A stretch of DNA of 64,000 nucleotides, taken from assembly GCA_964441505.1 (NCBI GenBank), contig CAYTUV010000007.1:62001-126000 (forward strand), in the 5' to 3' direction. The notes under the pieces were generated by a model. It saw only the letters and a program-made list of their open reading frames with translations. It was not told where the DNA came from and ran no database searches. A program made the translations under genes and the position numbers. Positions within the stretch are counted from its first letter, which is position 1. Every line of letters begins with the position of its first letter. Below, in pieces: positions 1 to 10,126 of this stretch. The DNA comes from Fen-1258 sp964441505. GTDB taxonomy: Bacteria; Bacteroidota; Ignavibacteria; Ignavibacteriales; Melioribacteraceae.

Positions 1-1871
1 TAAGCTATAGTATAACAGATATTATCCGCAACGAACTTAAATTCAATATTAACAACCAATTAATCTACTCCTCAAAATCTATTGCGGTCAGCATAGATTC
101 AAAACTGAAAAAAAATCTCGAAATTCTTGACTTTACAAAGAGCGTATTTGAAAATCCTAATCTTGATGCGCAACAAAAAATTGCTGCTGTGATCTCCAGC
201 GTCGAAAAGATCAACAATATCATTTCCATGACGTTATTGGTTGAAGATAACGGTAGATTAAATGAAGCGATAAGCAGTAAAAAAGATTTTATTCTGAGAA
301 ATAATCAGGCAACACCAATACCTGATGAGCTGAAGACTTTCTCTTTTAATAAAGCAAGTTTCAACTCCAGTCAAACCTCTTTTATAGAAAGGCCGTTCTA
401 TAATAGAGAGATGAACTCCTGGATAATCCATGCTTCTGCGAAAGTGCAGACTGAAAAGTTACCAAGAGCATATCTGGTTGCTACTTTCGATCTGTCGGAT
501 ATTTCCCAGGAAATTGAAAATCATTTGTTAAATAAGATGGGAACAGTATTTGTAACAGACTCGAGCGACAGCGAATTTTTATCATCTAATCTGTTAACAC
601 AATTCCCGGAGAAAATTACTAAAGAAGCCACATCTCTTCTAAAAAGCAAAAACAGAATAACTTTTGTAAATAATTATTCCGATGATAAAGCCGGAAATTA
701 CGTTTCATGTTTTTCTTACACAGAAACAGTTAATTGGGTCGTCGTGGTAAATATTCAGGAAGCCACAGCATATGCTGCGGTGAATAAGGCTTTTATGTTC
801 TTCGTCCTGTTTATCGGAATCAGCATTATCCTCTCAATTATTACTGCGCTGCTTTTTTCAAATCACATGAGTAAACCGATAATTAATATGGCAAACGTTT
901 CTCAGAAAATCGCCGAAGGTAATTTTAACGTTCATATCGACTATGAAGCTAAAGATTCGATTGGACTCTTAAGCAGTTCTCTTGGCAAAATGGGCTCGCA
1001 GCTAGAAAAAAATTTCAACGAAATAAATGAACAGAAGCAGCAGTTAAAAGACTACAGTAAAAACCTCGAAATAAAAGTTGAACAGAGAACAAATGAACTC
1101 AGCGAATCAAACAAAGATCTTAAGAAAGCATATAAAAAAGTTCTTGAGCTGAACGAAGAGAAAAACGAGTTTCTTGGTATTGCAGCCCATGATTTAAAAA
1201 ATCCGCTGATTGCCATCAGTTCATTTGCCGATATTCTGAAAACAGACAAAGATCTTCCCGAAAAGCAGCAGCATGATTTTCTTGATGAGATAATGAATGC
1301 TTCCAGGCATATGTTCGCAATAGTTAAAAACCTGCTGGACGTAAACGCCATTGAACAGGGAAACCTTAACACAAAGATGGAGAGCATTTCACTAAAGTTA
1401 ATTCTTCGCGAGGTTGTTGCCCAATATAAAGAAGCGGCCTCGAGAAAAAATATAAATATTATTGAACAGCACGTTACAGAGAAATTTAATGTTAATGCAG
1501 ACTACAATCTTTCTTTACAAATAATTCAGAACATACTTTCCAACGCAATTAAATTTTCGCCAGTAAATAAAAATATATTTCTGACTGTGCGCTCTCCGGA
1601 GGACTTGACAATGATTGAGGTCTGCATCAAAGATGAAGGACCGGGATTTACGGATGCAGATAAAAAGAAAATGTTTCAAAAATTTTCAAGACTTTCCGCG
1701 CGCCCTACCGGCGGCGAACACTCCACCGGACTAGGTCTATCGATAGTTAAAAAGCTTGTTGAGATGTTAGGCGGCGCAATCCGGATTGAAAGCGAAGCAG
1801 GTAAAGGAGCAGAATTTATAATTGCTCTGCCAAAAGCCGTGGATGAATCACTAAACCATGAAAAAAATTAA
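1..1871 (+). CDS. Sensor histidine kinase, 5' end outside the window
   Basis: The reading frame is open from the first complete codon (base 3) with no start codon of its own context, so the gene begins upstream of the window; the GTG at 189 is only an internal valine. The visible part has an extracytoplasmic Cache-like sensor region (to about base 790), a membrane helix (about 790-860), a HAMP linker, a coiled coil (about 1020-1160), a HisKA dimerisation domain with the phospho-acceptor His in AAHDLKNP (codon 1188-1190), and a HATPase domain with N box (NAIKFSP), G1 (DEGPGF) and G2 (GLGLS). It should autophosphorylate and pass phosphate to a receiver such as those at 9671 or 10423 (inference). 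Its end overlaps the next gene by 14 bases, implying one operon with the two secreted proteins downstream. Family sure; ligand unknown. Confidence 0.92.
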   Translation, partial: SYSITDIIRNELKFNINNQLIYSSKSIAVSIDSKLKKNLEILDFTKSVFENPNLDAQQKIAAVISSVEKINNIISMTLLVEDNGRLNEAISSKKDFILRNNQATPIPDELKTFSFNKASFNSSQTSFIERPFYNREMNSWIIHASAKVQTEKLPRAYLVATFDLSDISQEIENHLLNKMGTVFVTDSSDSEFLSSNLLTQFPEKITKEATSLLKSKNRITFVNNYSDDKAGNYVSCFSYTETVNWVVVVNIQEATAYAAVNKAFMFFVLFIGISIILSIITALLFSNHMSKPIINMANVSQKIAEGNFNVHIDYEAKDSIGLLSSSLGKMGSQLEKNFNEINEQKQQLKDYSKNLEIKVEQRTNELSESNKDLKKAYKKVLELNEEKNEFLGIAAHDLKNPLIAISSFADILKTDKDLPEKQQHDFLDEIMNASRHMFAIVKNLLDVNAIEQGNLNTKMESISLKLILREVVAQYKEAASRKNINIIEQHVTEKFNVNADYNLSLQIIQNILSNAIKFSPVNKNIFLTVRSPEDLTMIEVCIKDEGPGFTDADKKKMFQKFSRLSARPTGGEHSTGLGLSIVKKLVEMLGGAIRIESEAGKGAEFIIALPKAVDESLNHEKN

Positions 1872-4173
1872 ACATCTTGTCTTTGCAGTCGTAGTTTATC
1901 TTTTTTCTTTCGGGCAGATACATGCCCAGCAGGGTGATGTAGTGCGTCTTTCGGTTGGTCCTAATTTTGACATTCGCAAAACTGCAAAGGAATACTTGGG
2001 GAATGCCGATTTGTGGCCATACATTGTCCGGTATAACAATTATAAGAGCTTTAGCGAAATTAAAACTGGTACCTCTCTTTTAATTCCGCAGAAAAAAGTT
2101 AAGAACCTTTTTGACAAGATAGAACTTGCAAATAATTCCATTCAAGATGCTGTATTAATCGGCGCAAAAGTTCTGGCAGAGGAACATTTAACTATTGCCG
2201 AGAGCTCAATCCAAAAGGCTCTAAAACAAAAAGCAGATTTTGAATATGATGAAGCGGATAAATCTGCAGGAGATGCAATTACTTCGGCAAGAAAAGCATA
2301 TCAGCAAACTAAAGAGATACGCGAAAAAACAATTGATGCTATCATTTCGTTTAAGAAGGGAACGGTACAGAAAATGTTTCCTTCAGTTCTAAAATGGCAA
2401 AATGCAGAGATCTACGAAAATCTTAAAGAGAATGACTGGGCGCGGACACTCTCTCTTTCAGTGGCGAACATTACCTTTTCTGATCTCAGCCAGCTTAAAC
2501 TGAATGAAAATTCTCAGGCAGTTATCCAAAACACACGGCTGGATCCGCTTAACAATAAAACTTTTACCAAAGTTAAATTGGAAAAAGGGGATGCCTACGC
2601 AATTCTGTTTAACACACCTAAAAAGAAATTCGACCTGGACATTAAAGGTATTAAGACAAAAATCAATTCAAAATATTTCTGGGTTGAAAAGACCGGCACC
2701 AACGCTAAAATTGCAAATTATAATGGAGAGATTAAAATTGAAGCGCAAGACTCTGCTGTAGTGGTTGCAAAGAATCAGGGATCTGTAATTCCGGATGGGG
2801 GACTTCCATCCAAACCGACAAATCTTTTACCTCCGCCAGAAATTGTAATTCCGGCAATGCTTCAGATCTTTAAAACCCAGTCCGCAACATTTGTGTGGAA
2901 AGAAGTTAAAGGTGCGGAAAATTATTGGCTGGAAATAGCATTTGACCGTAATTTTAAAAAAACTTTTCGTTTGCAAAAAGACATAAAAGATCTCACGGTT
3001 AAGGTGGACGGATTCGAGGGAGGAGTTTATTACTGGCGCGTTTGTTCGGTTGATAATCTTGAACTGCCCGGCCCATATACAGAGTTAAATTCTTTTGTAA
3101 TCACCATCGACAACAGTAGGCCGTTTCTTTCGCTTGAAACACCGGAGAATAATTTCGTAACAAAAGAACTAAAGGTGCTCATTAAAGGAAAGACGAGCCC
3201 CGGATGCACCGTCACGGCTAACGGGAAAACCATCTCTTCGGAAACCGATGGCAATTTTAGCAGCGAGTTAAACTTAACAGAAGGAATTAACCAGATAGTC
3301 ATTCAGTCGGTGAATCCGGCCGGTATTAAAAACAGCTCTACCAGAAATGTGTATTACGAGAGTAACGCTCCACTCATAATTACCGATGATAAAGCGGGAG
3401 CGCTCAATAACACAGCCTATCTTACTATCAGCGCAAATTATTTACAGCTTAATTTGACAACACGAGCCCTTGCAAATATTGAAATTGAATCAAAAATAGG
3501 AAAATGGAAGAGAACAGCTTATGCGGATACTTTAGGAAAATGCGCCATTACATTGAATATCTCCGGTGAATCAGAAGAATTGTCAATAAATATTTTGACC
3601 AAGGCGGGCTATTCAAAAGAAATTAAACTGATTGTAAAAAAAGATTTATCGCCACCGCGGGTTACACTTAGACAGCCGAGTCAAAATATAGTTAACACAT
3701 CCGCAGTGTTGGTAGATGGCTCAGTGAATGAAAAAGCCGAAATTTCAATTAACGGTTTAAAAGTAATATCCGATTCTCAGAATAATTTCTCGACAAACAT
3801 TTCTCTTAAAGAGGGTGAAAATAATATTGAAGTAAATGCGACTGATCAGGCGGGCAACTCAAATTTACTGCAAAGAAATATCTTCCTTGATGACGAAGCG
3901 CCAATCCTCGTTTCAAATGAAATTACTCTTTTAGATCAAAAAAATAATCTTTATAAGATTCTTGTTAAAGCGGAAGATGTAACCTCTATGAAAAAAACGG
4001 CTGAAGTTGAAATTCATGTATCGGGCGAAACACGGAAAGAAGTTCTGGAATTGAATAGCAGCGGAAAAGTTTATGAGGGGATTTTCAACTTTGGGGCGCA
4101 GGGTAAACCGGTAATAAAAAAAATCACGCTGGAAGATTATTTGTCTAACAAAAAAAGTTATCAAGTAAATTAA
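1858..4173 (+). CDS. Secreted LysM/FecR/Ig-like multidomain protein
   Basis: A 771-residue exported protein. A signal peptide (MKKIKHLVF... ending in AQQ) is followed by a LysM-like segment (about residues 25-80, GDVVRLSVGP to LLIPQKK) that may bind peptidoglycan. Next come a charged helical stretch (85-170), a FecR-like beta region (about 195-300), a proline-rich linker, a fibronectin/Ig-like domain (about 335-430, FVWKEVKGAENYWLE, YYWRVCSVD), and Ig-like repeats near 430-505 and 620-700 (GKTSPGCTVTANGK and DGSVNEKAEISINGLK share the same pattern). It overlaps the kinase gene and is followed 17 bases later by the PKD-repeat gene, so all three are probably co-transcribed. A role as a cell-wall-anchored adaptor for a surface structure is inference. 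Domain calls are from motif reading only. Confidence 0.8.
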   Translation: MKKIKHLVFAVVVYLFSFGQIHAQQGDVVRLSVGPNFDIRKTAKEYLGNADLWPYIVRYNNYKSFSEIKTGTSLLIPQKKVKNLFDKIELANNSIQDAVLIGAKVLAEEHLTIAESSIQKALKQKADFEYDEADKSAGDAITSARKAYQQTKEIREKTIDAIISFKKGTVQKMFPSVLKWQNAEIYENLKENDWARTLSLSVANITFSDLSQLKLNENSQAVIQNTRLDPLNNKTFTKVKLEKGDAYAILFNTPKKKFDLDIKGIKTKINSKYFWVEKTGTNAKIANYNGEIKIEAQDSAVVVAKNQGSVIPDGGLPSKPTNLLPPPEIVIPAMLQIFKTQSATFVWKEVKGAENYWLEIAFDRNFKKTFRLQKDIKDLTVKVDGFEGGVYYWRVCSVDNLELPGPYTELNSFVITIDNSRPFLSLETPENNFVTKELKVLIKGKTSPGCTVTANGKTISSETDGNFSSELNLTEGINQIVIQSVNPAGIKNSSTRNVYYESNAPLIITDDKAGALNNTAYLTISANYLQLNLTTRALANIEIESKIGKWKRTAYADTLGKCAITLNISGESEELSINILTKAGYSKEIKLIVKKDLSPPRVTLRQPSQNIVNTSAVLVDGSVNEKAEISINGLKVISDSQNNFSTNISLKEGENNIEVNATDQAGNSNLLQRNIFLDDEAPILVSNEITLLDQKNNLYKILVKAEDVTSMKKTAEVEIHVSGETRKEVLELNSSGKVYEGIFNFGAQGKPVIKKITLEDYLSNKKSYQVN

Positions 4174-4190
4174 TTTATAGGATTAGTTAG

Positions 4191-7100
4191 ATGAAACGAA
4201 TTATAATTTTAATTTATCTTGTGAATGCCGCTCTGTTTGCCCAGTCCAATCTAAAGTTTGTCACTTACGGCAACAAAGCTGATCCGGGAGAAGGTGATGA
4301 CAATTTCATACAAGTGATTAATATACAGCTTCCAGATAATTATACCGGAAAGGCTTTTCTAAGATTATATGACATGAGCTGCGGATCGGTAGAAGACATG
4401 GCCTTCGGCAACTGGAATTCAAGGTTTAGATTTAGCATTTACAAAAACGAGCACAAAGAAGGTGATTTTCTGAGTGTACGCTCTTATGTAGCGCAGGTGA
4501 GAGATCAAATTATGAGTCATTTTGAAATTGGAAACGACGAAAGGTTTTATGGTCAATGGTACTCATTCTGCGATCTTAATTCTACACGAAGCGAAAAATC
4601 GATATATTCATTAGTGGTTGAGGGAGTAGAGGGAAACGATGCCAATAATTTTGAAATTTTTGTAAGCTCCGATTCATTGGAGAATAAAGTTATTGACGGG
4701 GTTACTATTTTCTCATACGAACCGACAATTCCCCGGGTCAGATCTTCTGCAAGATGGTCTTATAAGTTTATGCCGCGCGAAAGTTCACGAATAACCCTCC
4801 ACCTATTTGATTTCGATGGAGCTAAAACTTTCTTTAGTTCTTTAATAAAGGATGAACAGCCAGTAGCTTATAATAATAGTCCGAGCGGGTTAAATATAAA
4901 TATTCCACTCGATGTTTATGAAAATGAAAACTATTGTACACTTGATATTGGACCGGAAAACAATCTGTTCAACGATATCACTTTCCGCATAACAGATAAT
5001 GAAGGCAATAAACTTCCGATATTACTTCCGGGATTTGAAAAACCGGCGAGCACAATTCCAAATGCATTAAAAGAGATCACGTACATAGACTGCAATACTG
5101 TGGAGATAGATTATTCCGGCTCCACTTCAAAAAGCGGCGGAACCCTGAACCATTTATGGTTTATTGAGGGTAAAGAAAAACTGAACGAAGATAAGCTAAC
5201 GAGATCATTTAAAGAACCGGGAAAATACAATTTTGAAACCCTGGTTGAAGAAAAAAATGATGTGATTACAAGAGGCAAACTAGAAAAGTATCAGATTGTT
5301 ATTAACAGCCAGCCGACGGCAATTATTGACAGCATAAAAATAAACTCGCCGAATAAAACTGTTTTTTTCAACGGGTCAAATTCTTTTGACAAAGACGGCA
5401 CAATCAAAAAATATTTTTGGTGGTTCGATGATGGATCTACCGGTGAGGGAAGTAAAACTTCACACAGTTATTCATCCCCCGGCAGATACATTGCGAAATT
5501 GAAAATCGAAGATGATTATGAAACAGGGTGCAATTCAATTACAGACAGCGCAACGGTAATTATTAACGCTCAGCCGGCGGCATTGGCAGCGGAACAGAAT
5601 TTATTCGGCGCCGTAAATCAAGCGCTTAAATTTGACGGCTCTAAAAGTTATGACTCTGACGGAAAGATCGTTGACTACAAGTGGGATTTTGGAAAATACG
5701 GCATTAAACAAGGAGCAGTCGTTGAAAACAGTTTTGATGAACCTGGAACGTATCAGATAAATTTAACCGTCCGCGATAATTCCGCCGCCGACAATAATGA
5801 AGCGAATTTCAAAGTGAAGGTTATAATTAATTCTCCTCCAAAAGCTAATGCCGGAGTTGGTAGAATTGTTAAGGTTGGTGAGCCGGTTCGTTTCAACGCC
5901 TCAAAATCGGCAGACCTTGATGGTGCTCTGACCGGCTATCTCTGGGATTTTGGAGACGGAAAATTTTCAGAGGAGAAAATTGTTGAGCACACATATACAG
6001 TGCATGGCAAATATATTGTCAAACTAAAAATAAAGGATGATTCCGGTTTGTCAAATGCATTCGGAAACGATTCAATAACAGTTGCCGTCAATAAACATTT
6101 TCATCCCGAAATTACTGACAAGATCAGCGTAGCTGACGGTTCCATTAAATTTGACGGGACAAGAAAATATGAGATCGATGGTATAACATCACGATATCTA
6201 TGGGACTTTGGAGACGGAACTACGGGCGAAGGAAAAATTTTAACTCATAATTACAAAACCCCGGGATATTATTCGGTGGTTCTTAAAACAACGGATATAA
6301 TTCAAAATACAAGCAGCATATATCTCGATACAATCAACATAATAATAAATAAGAGACCAATTGCCGATGCCGGGCCGGATTATACAATAGCGCCGGGTCA
6401 GACACTGTCTTTTGACAATTCCAAATCGATTGACACTGATGGAAAAATAGTTAAAACAAGATGGTTTATTAACAACCTCCCGATAAGCGAACAAAATAAC
6501 TTCGATTACAAATTCAATTCACCGGGCAAATATATAGTCACGCTTGAAGTAATGGATGATTTTGTAACTCCTTTAACTGGAGTTGATTATTGTGTTGTTA
6601 CTGTTAATAATGCCCCGGTAGCAAATATAAATTGTCAGAGCAAAACGGTTCCTAATCAAAAAATAAAATTTGACGCTTCAAAATCATTCGACCCCGACGG
6701 GGTTATAAATGAATATAACTGGGTCTTCGGCGATGGTGAAACGAAAATCGGAAAGATTGTTGAAAAAAGTTTTCAGTCGCCGGGACTTTTCACCGCAATT
6801 TTAAAAATCAATGATGACTCGAAAGCATCAAACTCTCAGGCTCAGCATACCGTTCTTGTTAAAGTAAACAGCGCACCTGTCATTAAGACAAAAGAATATA
6901 TTGAAACATGCAGCACGATTGTTTCCTTTGATGCGTCTGCTTCGAGCGATCCGGACGGAGATCCAATTATTTTTACTTGGGATTTTCCGGGCGAACCTGG
7001 CAGATTGGGTAGCGGGGTCACCACTCATAATTTTAATGAGAGCGGAATTATTCCCGTTGTATTAACAGTAGATGATGGAATGGGTCTTTCCAACTCAATC

Positions 7101-8975
7101 ATAAAAAAAACTATTACAGTACATCTTCATAAACCGCCGGTTGCAAATGCGGGAATAGATACAACCGTCTGTGCAGGCGAAATTGTCATCCTCAGCGGAT
7201 TAAAATCGCAGGCGGCAGATAAGAGCACATTGGAATATGAGTGGATGTTTGATGACTCAACCAAACTTATAGGAAGCAACGTGTTCAAAGTCTTTAAAAA
7301 AAGTGGATTGTATAAAGTAGGACTCCGAGTGAAAGACAATTCCGCTCTTCCTTGCAACACAAGTGTTGATACAAAAATCATTAAAGTTATCGGTGCACCA
7401 ATCGCAAACGCCGGGGCTGACTTAGAAGCGTGTGCAACTACTCCGGTTGAATTTGACGGATCTAAATCCACCGACATTGATGGAATTGTAAATGGCTACG
7501 AATGGGATTTTGGAGATGGAGAATCGGGCGCGGGCGTTAATCCAGCCCATATTTATAGTAAGCCGGGTACTTACAAAGCAACACTTACAATTATCGGTGA
7601 TGTAAAAGGGGAATGCGATAATACATCCAAGGATGATTTAATTGTTACCGTTGTTGATGCGCCCATTGCTTCATTTACCATGCGCGAGTCGATTCCCGAT
7701 AACTTCGAGAATGTTTTTGATGCGTCCTTAAGTTCAACAAGCGCGGGAAAAATTATTAAATATGAGTGGGATTTCGGCGACAGCACAAAAGCAGAAGGAA
7801 AACTTGCAAAACACAAATACAAAAAATTTGGCAGTTTTTATGTTACTCTGAAAATATTCACCGATCTTAAAATCAGATGCAACAGCTCAGTCGTTTCGAA
7901 ATCTGTCTACGTGAATGCAAAGCCAACAGCCAAAGGAGAAGTAAAGTCTCAGGCGGCCGTTAACGAGTCTGTTGTTTTTAATGCTTCAAAATCATCCGAT
8001 CCAAATGGTGAAATCACTCAGTACAAGTGGGATTTTGGAGATGGGTCCGCATCGGAAGGAATAAGCACATTCCATTCATACGGCACCAGCGGTAAATACA
8101 CTGTTGTTCTTTCTGTAACAGATGACAGCGGGATAGAAAATAATTCTGATAGTCAGACTTTTGAAATCCGTGTAAACAAAGAACCAAAGGCTGTTTTTGA
8201 TTTACCCGAATACTCTTATCCTAACGAAGAAATAATCCTTGATGCTTCCAGGTCAACAGACGAAGACGGAAAAATTACAAGTCGTGAGTGGTTTGCAGAT
8301 GACGCAAGCATCTCCAAGAAACCGATTTATAAAACAAAGTTTATTAGTCCCGGAATTAAAAAAATCCGACTGCTGGTTAAAGATGATTCCGAACAGCTTA
8401 ACGAAGCAAATGAAATTACACGTTATATAAAAATTGTCGATTATCCGAAAGTAATTTTACCCGACAGCATAATTGTGTGCATAAACGAAACGACTGCTTT
8501 AGTGCCGGTCGTAATTAGTTCATACGATGATCCTGATATAAAATACGTTTGGAGAAACGATGCCGGGAAAAATCTGTATGATGGAAAAATATTCAGCCTT
8601 AATTCCGAAAGGACAGGAAAGAATACATATCACCTTGAACTGATTAATTCTGGCGGAATGATTGTTTCCAAAGCTGTTACAAATGTGATTGTTATAGATA
8701 GTCCCGTACTTAAAGAACTAAACGATGTTGATCTGTTTATTGGAAAGGCCAACGATGAATTTGTATTTGATACATCCCACTACTTCGGGGGAAATATTTC
8801 TCTTCTGGAGATAAGCTGGAAATTCGGTGATGGGAACTCATCAAGTCTTCCTGTTGTAATTCACCGTTACTTAAAAGAGGGCCGATTCAGAGTAGAAGTT
8901 GAGGTTGATAACCAGCTGAACACAAAATGTTCTAAGGCAAAAACAGGCTTTTATGTTAACGTTAAGAGTAAATAA
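4191..8975 (+). CDS. Giant secreted PKD-repeat protein
   Basis: 1594 residues with a short signal peptide (MKRIIILIYLVNAALFAQS). The first 300 residues form an unrecognised domain. From there to the end I count about 15 PKD or PKD-like repeats of roughly 80-90 residues. Each carries a version of the core YxWDFGDG, then a HxY/F-x2-PGxY strand and a closing LxVxDD (for example near bases 5680, 5950, 6200, 7500, 7760 and 8030). Several repeats are degenerate (WWFDDG, TRWFINN, YEWMFDD). PKD domains are extracellular beta-sandwich spacers or adhesion modules. I see no enzyme domain and no recognisable type IX sorting domain: the protein ends in YVNVKSK straight after the last repeat. It has a weak AGGA upstream of the ATG and is last in the operon, before the hairpin at 9004. 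Probably surface-exposed or secreted. Confidence 0.9.
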   Translation: MKRIIILIYLVNAALFAQSNLKFVTYGNKADPGEGDDNFIQVINIQLPDNYTGKAFLRLYDMSCGSVEDMAFGNWNSRFRFSIYKNEHKEGDFLSVRSYVAQVRDQIMSHFEIGNDERFYGQWYSFCDLNSTRSEKSIYSLVVEGVEGNDANNFEIFVSSDSLENKVIDGVTIFSYEPTIPRVRSSARWSYKFMPRESSRITLHLFDFDGAKTFFSSLIKDEQPVAYNNSPSGLNINIPLDVYENENYCTLDIGPENNLFNDITFRITDNEGNKLPILLPGFEKPASTIPNALKEITYIDCNTVEIDYSGSTSKSGGTLNHLWFIEGKEKLNEDKLTRSFKEPGKYNFETLVEEKNDVITRGKLEKYQIVINSQPTAIIDSIKINSPNKTVFFNGSNSFDKDGTIKKYFWWFDDGSTGEGSKTSHSYSSPGRYIAKLKIEDDYETGCNSITDSATVIINAQPAALAAEQNLFGAVNQALKFDGSKSYDSDGKIVDYKWDFGKYGIKQGAVVENSFDEPGTYQINLTVRDNSAADNNEANFKVKVIINSPPKANAGVGRIVKVGEPVRFNASKSADLDGALTGYLWDFGDGKFSEEKIVEHTYTVHGKYIVKLKIKDDSGLSNAFGNDSITVAVNKHFHPEITDKISVADGSIKFDGTRKYEIDGITSRYLWDFGDGTTGEGKILTHNYKTPGYYSVVLKTTDIIQNTSSIYLDTINIIINKRPIADAGPDYTIAPGQTLSFDNSKSIDTDGKIVKTRWFINNLPISEQNNFDYKFNSPGKYIVTLEVMDDFVTPLTGVDYCVVTVNNAPVANINCQSKTVPNQKIKFDASKSFDPDGVINEYNWVFGDGETKIGKIVEKSFQSPGLFTAILKINDDSKASNSQAQHTVLVKVNSAPVIKTKEYIETCSTIVSFDASASSDPDGDPIIFTWDFPGEPGRLGSGVTTHNFNESGIIPVVLTVDDGMGLSNSIIKKTITVHLHKPPVANAGIDTTVCAGEIVILSGLKSQAADKSTLEYEWMFDDSTKLIGSNVFKVFKKSGLYKVGLRVKDNSALPCNTSVDTKIIKVIGAPIANAGADLEACATTPVEFDGSKSTDIDGIVNGYEWDFGDGESGAGVNPAHIYSKPGTYKATLTIIGDVKGECDNTSKDDLIVTVVDAPIASFTMRESIPDNFENVFDASLSSTSAGKIIKYEWDFGDSTKAEGKLAKHKYKKFGSFYVTLKIFTDLKIRCNSSVVSKSVYVNAKPTAKGEVKSQAAVNESVVFNASKSSDPNGEITQYKWDFGDGSASEGISTFHSYGTSGKYTVVLSVTDDSGIENNSDSQTFEIRVNKEPKAVFDLPEYSYPNEEIILDASRSTDEDGKITSREWFADDASISKKPIYKTKFISPGIKKIRLLVKDDSEQLNEANEITRYIKIVDYPKVILPDSIIVCINETTALVPVVISSYDDPDIKYVWRNDAGKNLYDGKIFSLNSERTGKNTYHLELINSGGMIVSKAVTNVIVIDSPVLKELNDVDLFIGKANDEFVFDTSHYFGGNISLLEISWKFGDGNSSSLPVVIHRYLKEGRFRVEVEVDNQLNTKCSKAKTGFYVNVKSK

Positions 8976-9003
8976 CAAAAAACCAATGATCTTCTAGGCC
9001 TCT

Positions 9004-9033
9004 AAGCCTGTCATATAAAATGTGACGGGCTTT
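9004..9033 (+). terminator. Intrinsic terminator after the PKD gene
   Basis: A 10-bp stem (AAGCCTGTCA with TGACGGGCTT, one G-T wobble) and a 9-nt loop, followed by a short T run. It lies 28 bases after the PKD gene stop. The T run is short, so efficiency is uncertain. Confidence 0.6.
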
Positions 9034-9130
9034 ATCCTTCCTGCTACAATTCTTTCACATTAACTGCTATACAACAAGTAACTACGGTGCACGATATTTC
9101 CTTTAGAAAAATTAAGAAGAAGGAGAGGTT

Positions 9131-9463
9131 GTGCTAAATCATTTTTTTGTAATACTGCTTTTAATCATTTCTGCCGGAGTAGTTTTTTTCAAGGTAAAAT
9201 CGAACTACTCTACTATGAATAGACCGTTTGTTTCCGCCTTTGATGTGCCGAGTATTTTCAATCATTCTCATAATATAAATTACTCACTCTATAATCCAAA
9301 TTTTCTTCAAAGAAAGGAAAACAAAAATTCTTCGTTTTCATCACTTCAGTATAAAGCAACTGAACCGGATAGTTATTCAACGGTGGCCGCGAACTTCGAT
9401 GATGCGAAATTTAAATACACACATATAACAGAAAGGATGACCATTGTACACACTAACTATTGA
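9131..9463 (+). CDS. Small membrane-anchored orphan protein
   Basis: 110 residues, GTG start, chosen because AGGAGAGG sits directly upstream with good spacing. The first 20 residues (VLNHFFVILLLIISAGVVFF) form one hydrophobic helix, either a signal anchor or an uncleaved signal. The remainder is polar, rich in Asn, Ser and Tyr, and has no motif I recognise. It is the first gene after the 9004 terminator and is followed after 10 bases by another small orphan and then a response regulator, so it may belong to a signalling operon. No homologue recognised. The strong ribosome-binding site is the main reason to believe it is real. Confidence 0.6.
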   Translation: MLNHFFVILLLIISAGVVFFKVKSNYSTMNRPFVSAFDVPSIFNHSHNINYSLYNPNFLQRKENKNSSFSSLQYKATEPDSYSTVAANFDDAKFKYTHITERMTIVHTNY

Positions 9464-9473
9464 GGGTTTTAAT

Positions 9474-9656
9474 ATGGAATCTGATCATGATGTTGGATCA
9501 TTGTCATTGTCAAATCTGGATGATAAAACTTTGGCAAGAATGTTTTATGACCTTAGGATCTATAATCCTGAAGAATATAAGCTGATGAAATCGATTATAA
9601 AGATCCTTGCCTGTAATAACAAACTGCAGCTCTTAACAAATTTTAGAAACAAATAA
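9474..9656 (+). CDS. Small soluble orphan protein
   Basis: 60 residues from the ATG at 9474, which has GAGGG seven bases upstream; a TTG at 9444 in the same frame lacks such a site and overlaps the previous gene. The product is acidic at the N-terminus (MESDHDVGSLSL) and helical after that (LDDKTLARMFYDLR, YKLMKSIIKILACNN). There is no membrane segment or known motif. It ends 14 bases before the response-regulator ATG, which is preceded by GAGGCGG, so translation is probably linked. It could be a small partner of the receiver proteins, but that is inference from position only. Confidence 0.55.
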   Translation: MESDHDVGSLSLSNLDDKTLARMFYDLRIYNPEEYKLMKSIIKILACNNKLQLLTNFRNK

Positions 9657-9670
9657 AAGAGGCGGTTAAA

Positions 9671-10081
9671 ATGAATGCGAAATTAAAAGCATTAGTCGTC
9701 GATGATGATGAATTATCGCAGGATTTTCTTCGATACTTTCTATTAAAGGAATTTGATGTTTACACCGTTGGCAATGTAGAGGCATTCTATAATATAATCT
9801 CTAAAATCGATTTCGACATTGTATTTATGGATATAATGCTTCATGATACAAAAGACGGCATCCAGCTTGTAAGTGAATTGAGATCTAATCCCAAATACAC
9901 AAGCGTTCCAATATTAATATTAACAACACACGACTCAACTTTGGTTAAGGAACGTTCCTTGCGGGCTGGAGCGGATAAATTTATAACAAAACCGGTAATG
10001 GTAGATCAGTTGACAAAGATTATAAGCGCAGTTTTGTCTCAAAAGCGGGCCCATCTGGCTAAACCGCCAAATGTTATTTAA
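9671..10081 (+). CDS. Receiver-only response regulator (copy 1)
   Basis: 136 residues consisting of one receiver domain. The acidic cluster DDD is at residues 11-13, the phospho-acceptor Asp at 54 (VFMDIM), the switch Thr in LILTTHDS and the conserved Lys in ITKPV. There is no output domain, so it is a CheY-like or Spo0F-like carrier or regulator acting by protein contact. It is clearly paralogous to the gene at 10423: same length, same Asp54, and shared stretches such as FYNIISK and SELR-NPKY. A GAGGCGG ribosome-binding site precedes the ATG. It may accept phosphate from the kinase ending at 1871 or from a remote one; the sequence does not say which. Confidence 0.92.
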   Translation: MNAKLKALVVDDDELSQDFLRYFLLKEFDVYTVGNVEAFYNIISKIDFDIVFMDIMLHDTKDGIQLVSELRSNPKYTSVPILILTTHDSTLVKERSLRAGADKFITKPVMVDQLTKIISAVLSQKRAHLAKPPNVI

Positions 10082-10126
10082 CCTATACAAAGCCTAATAA
10101 TTAAAATGAAAAGCGAGGATCTGTTT

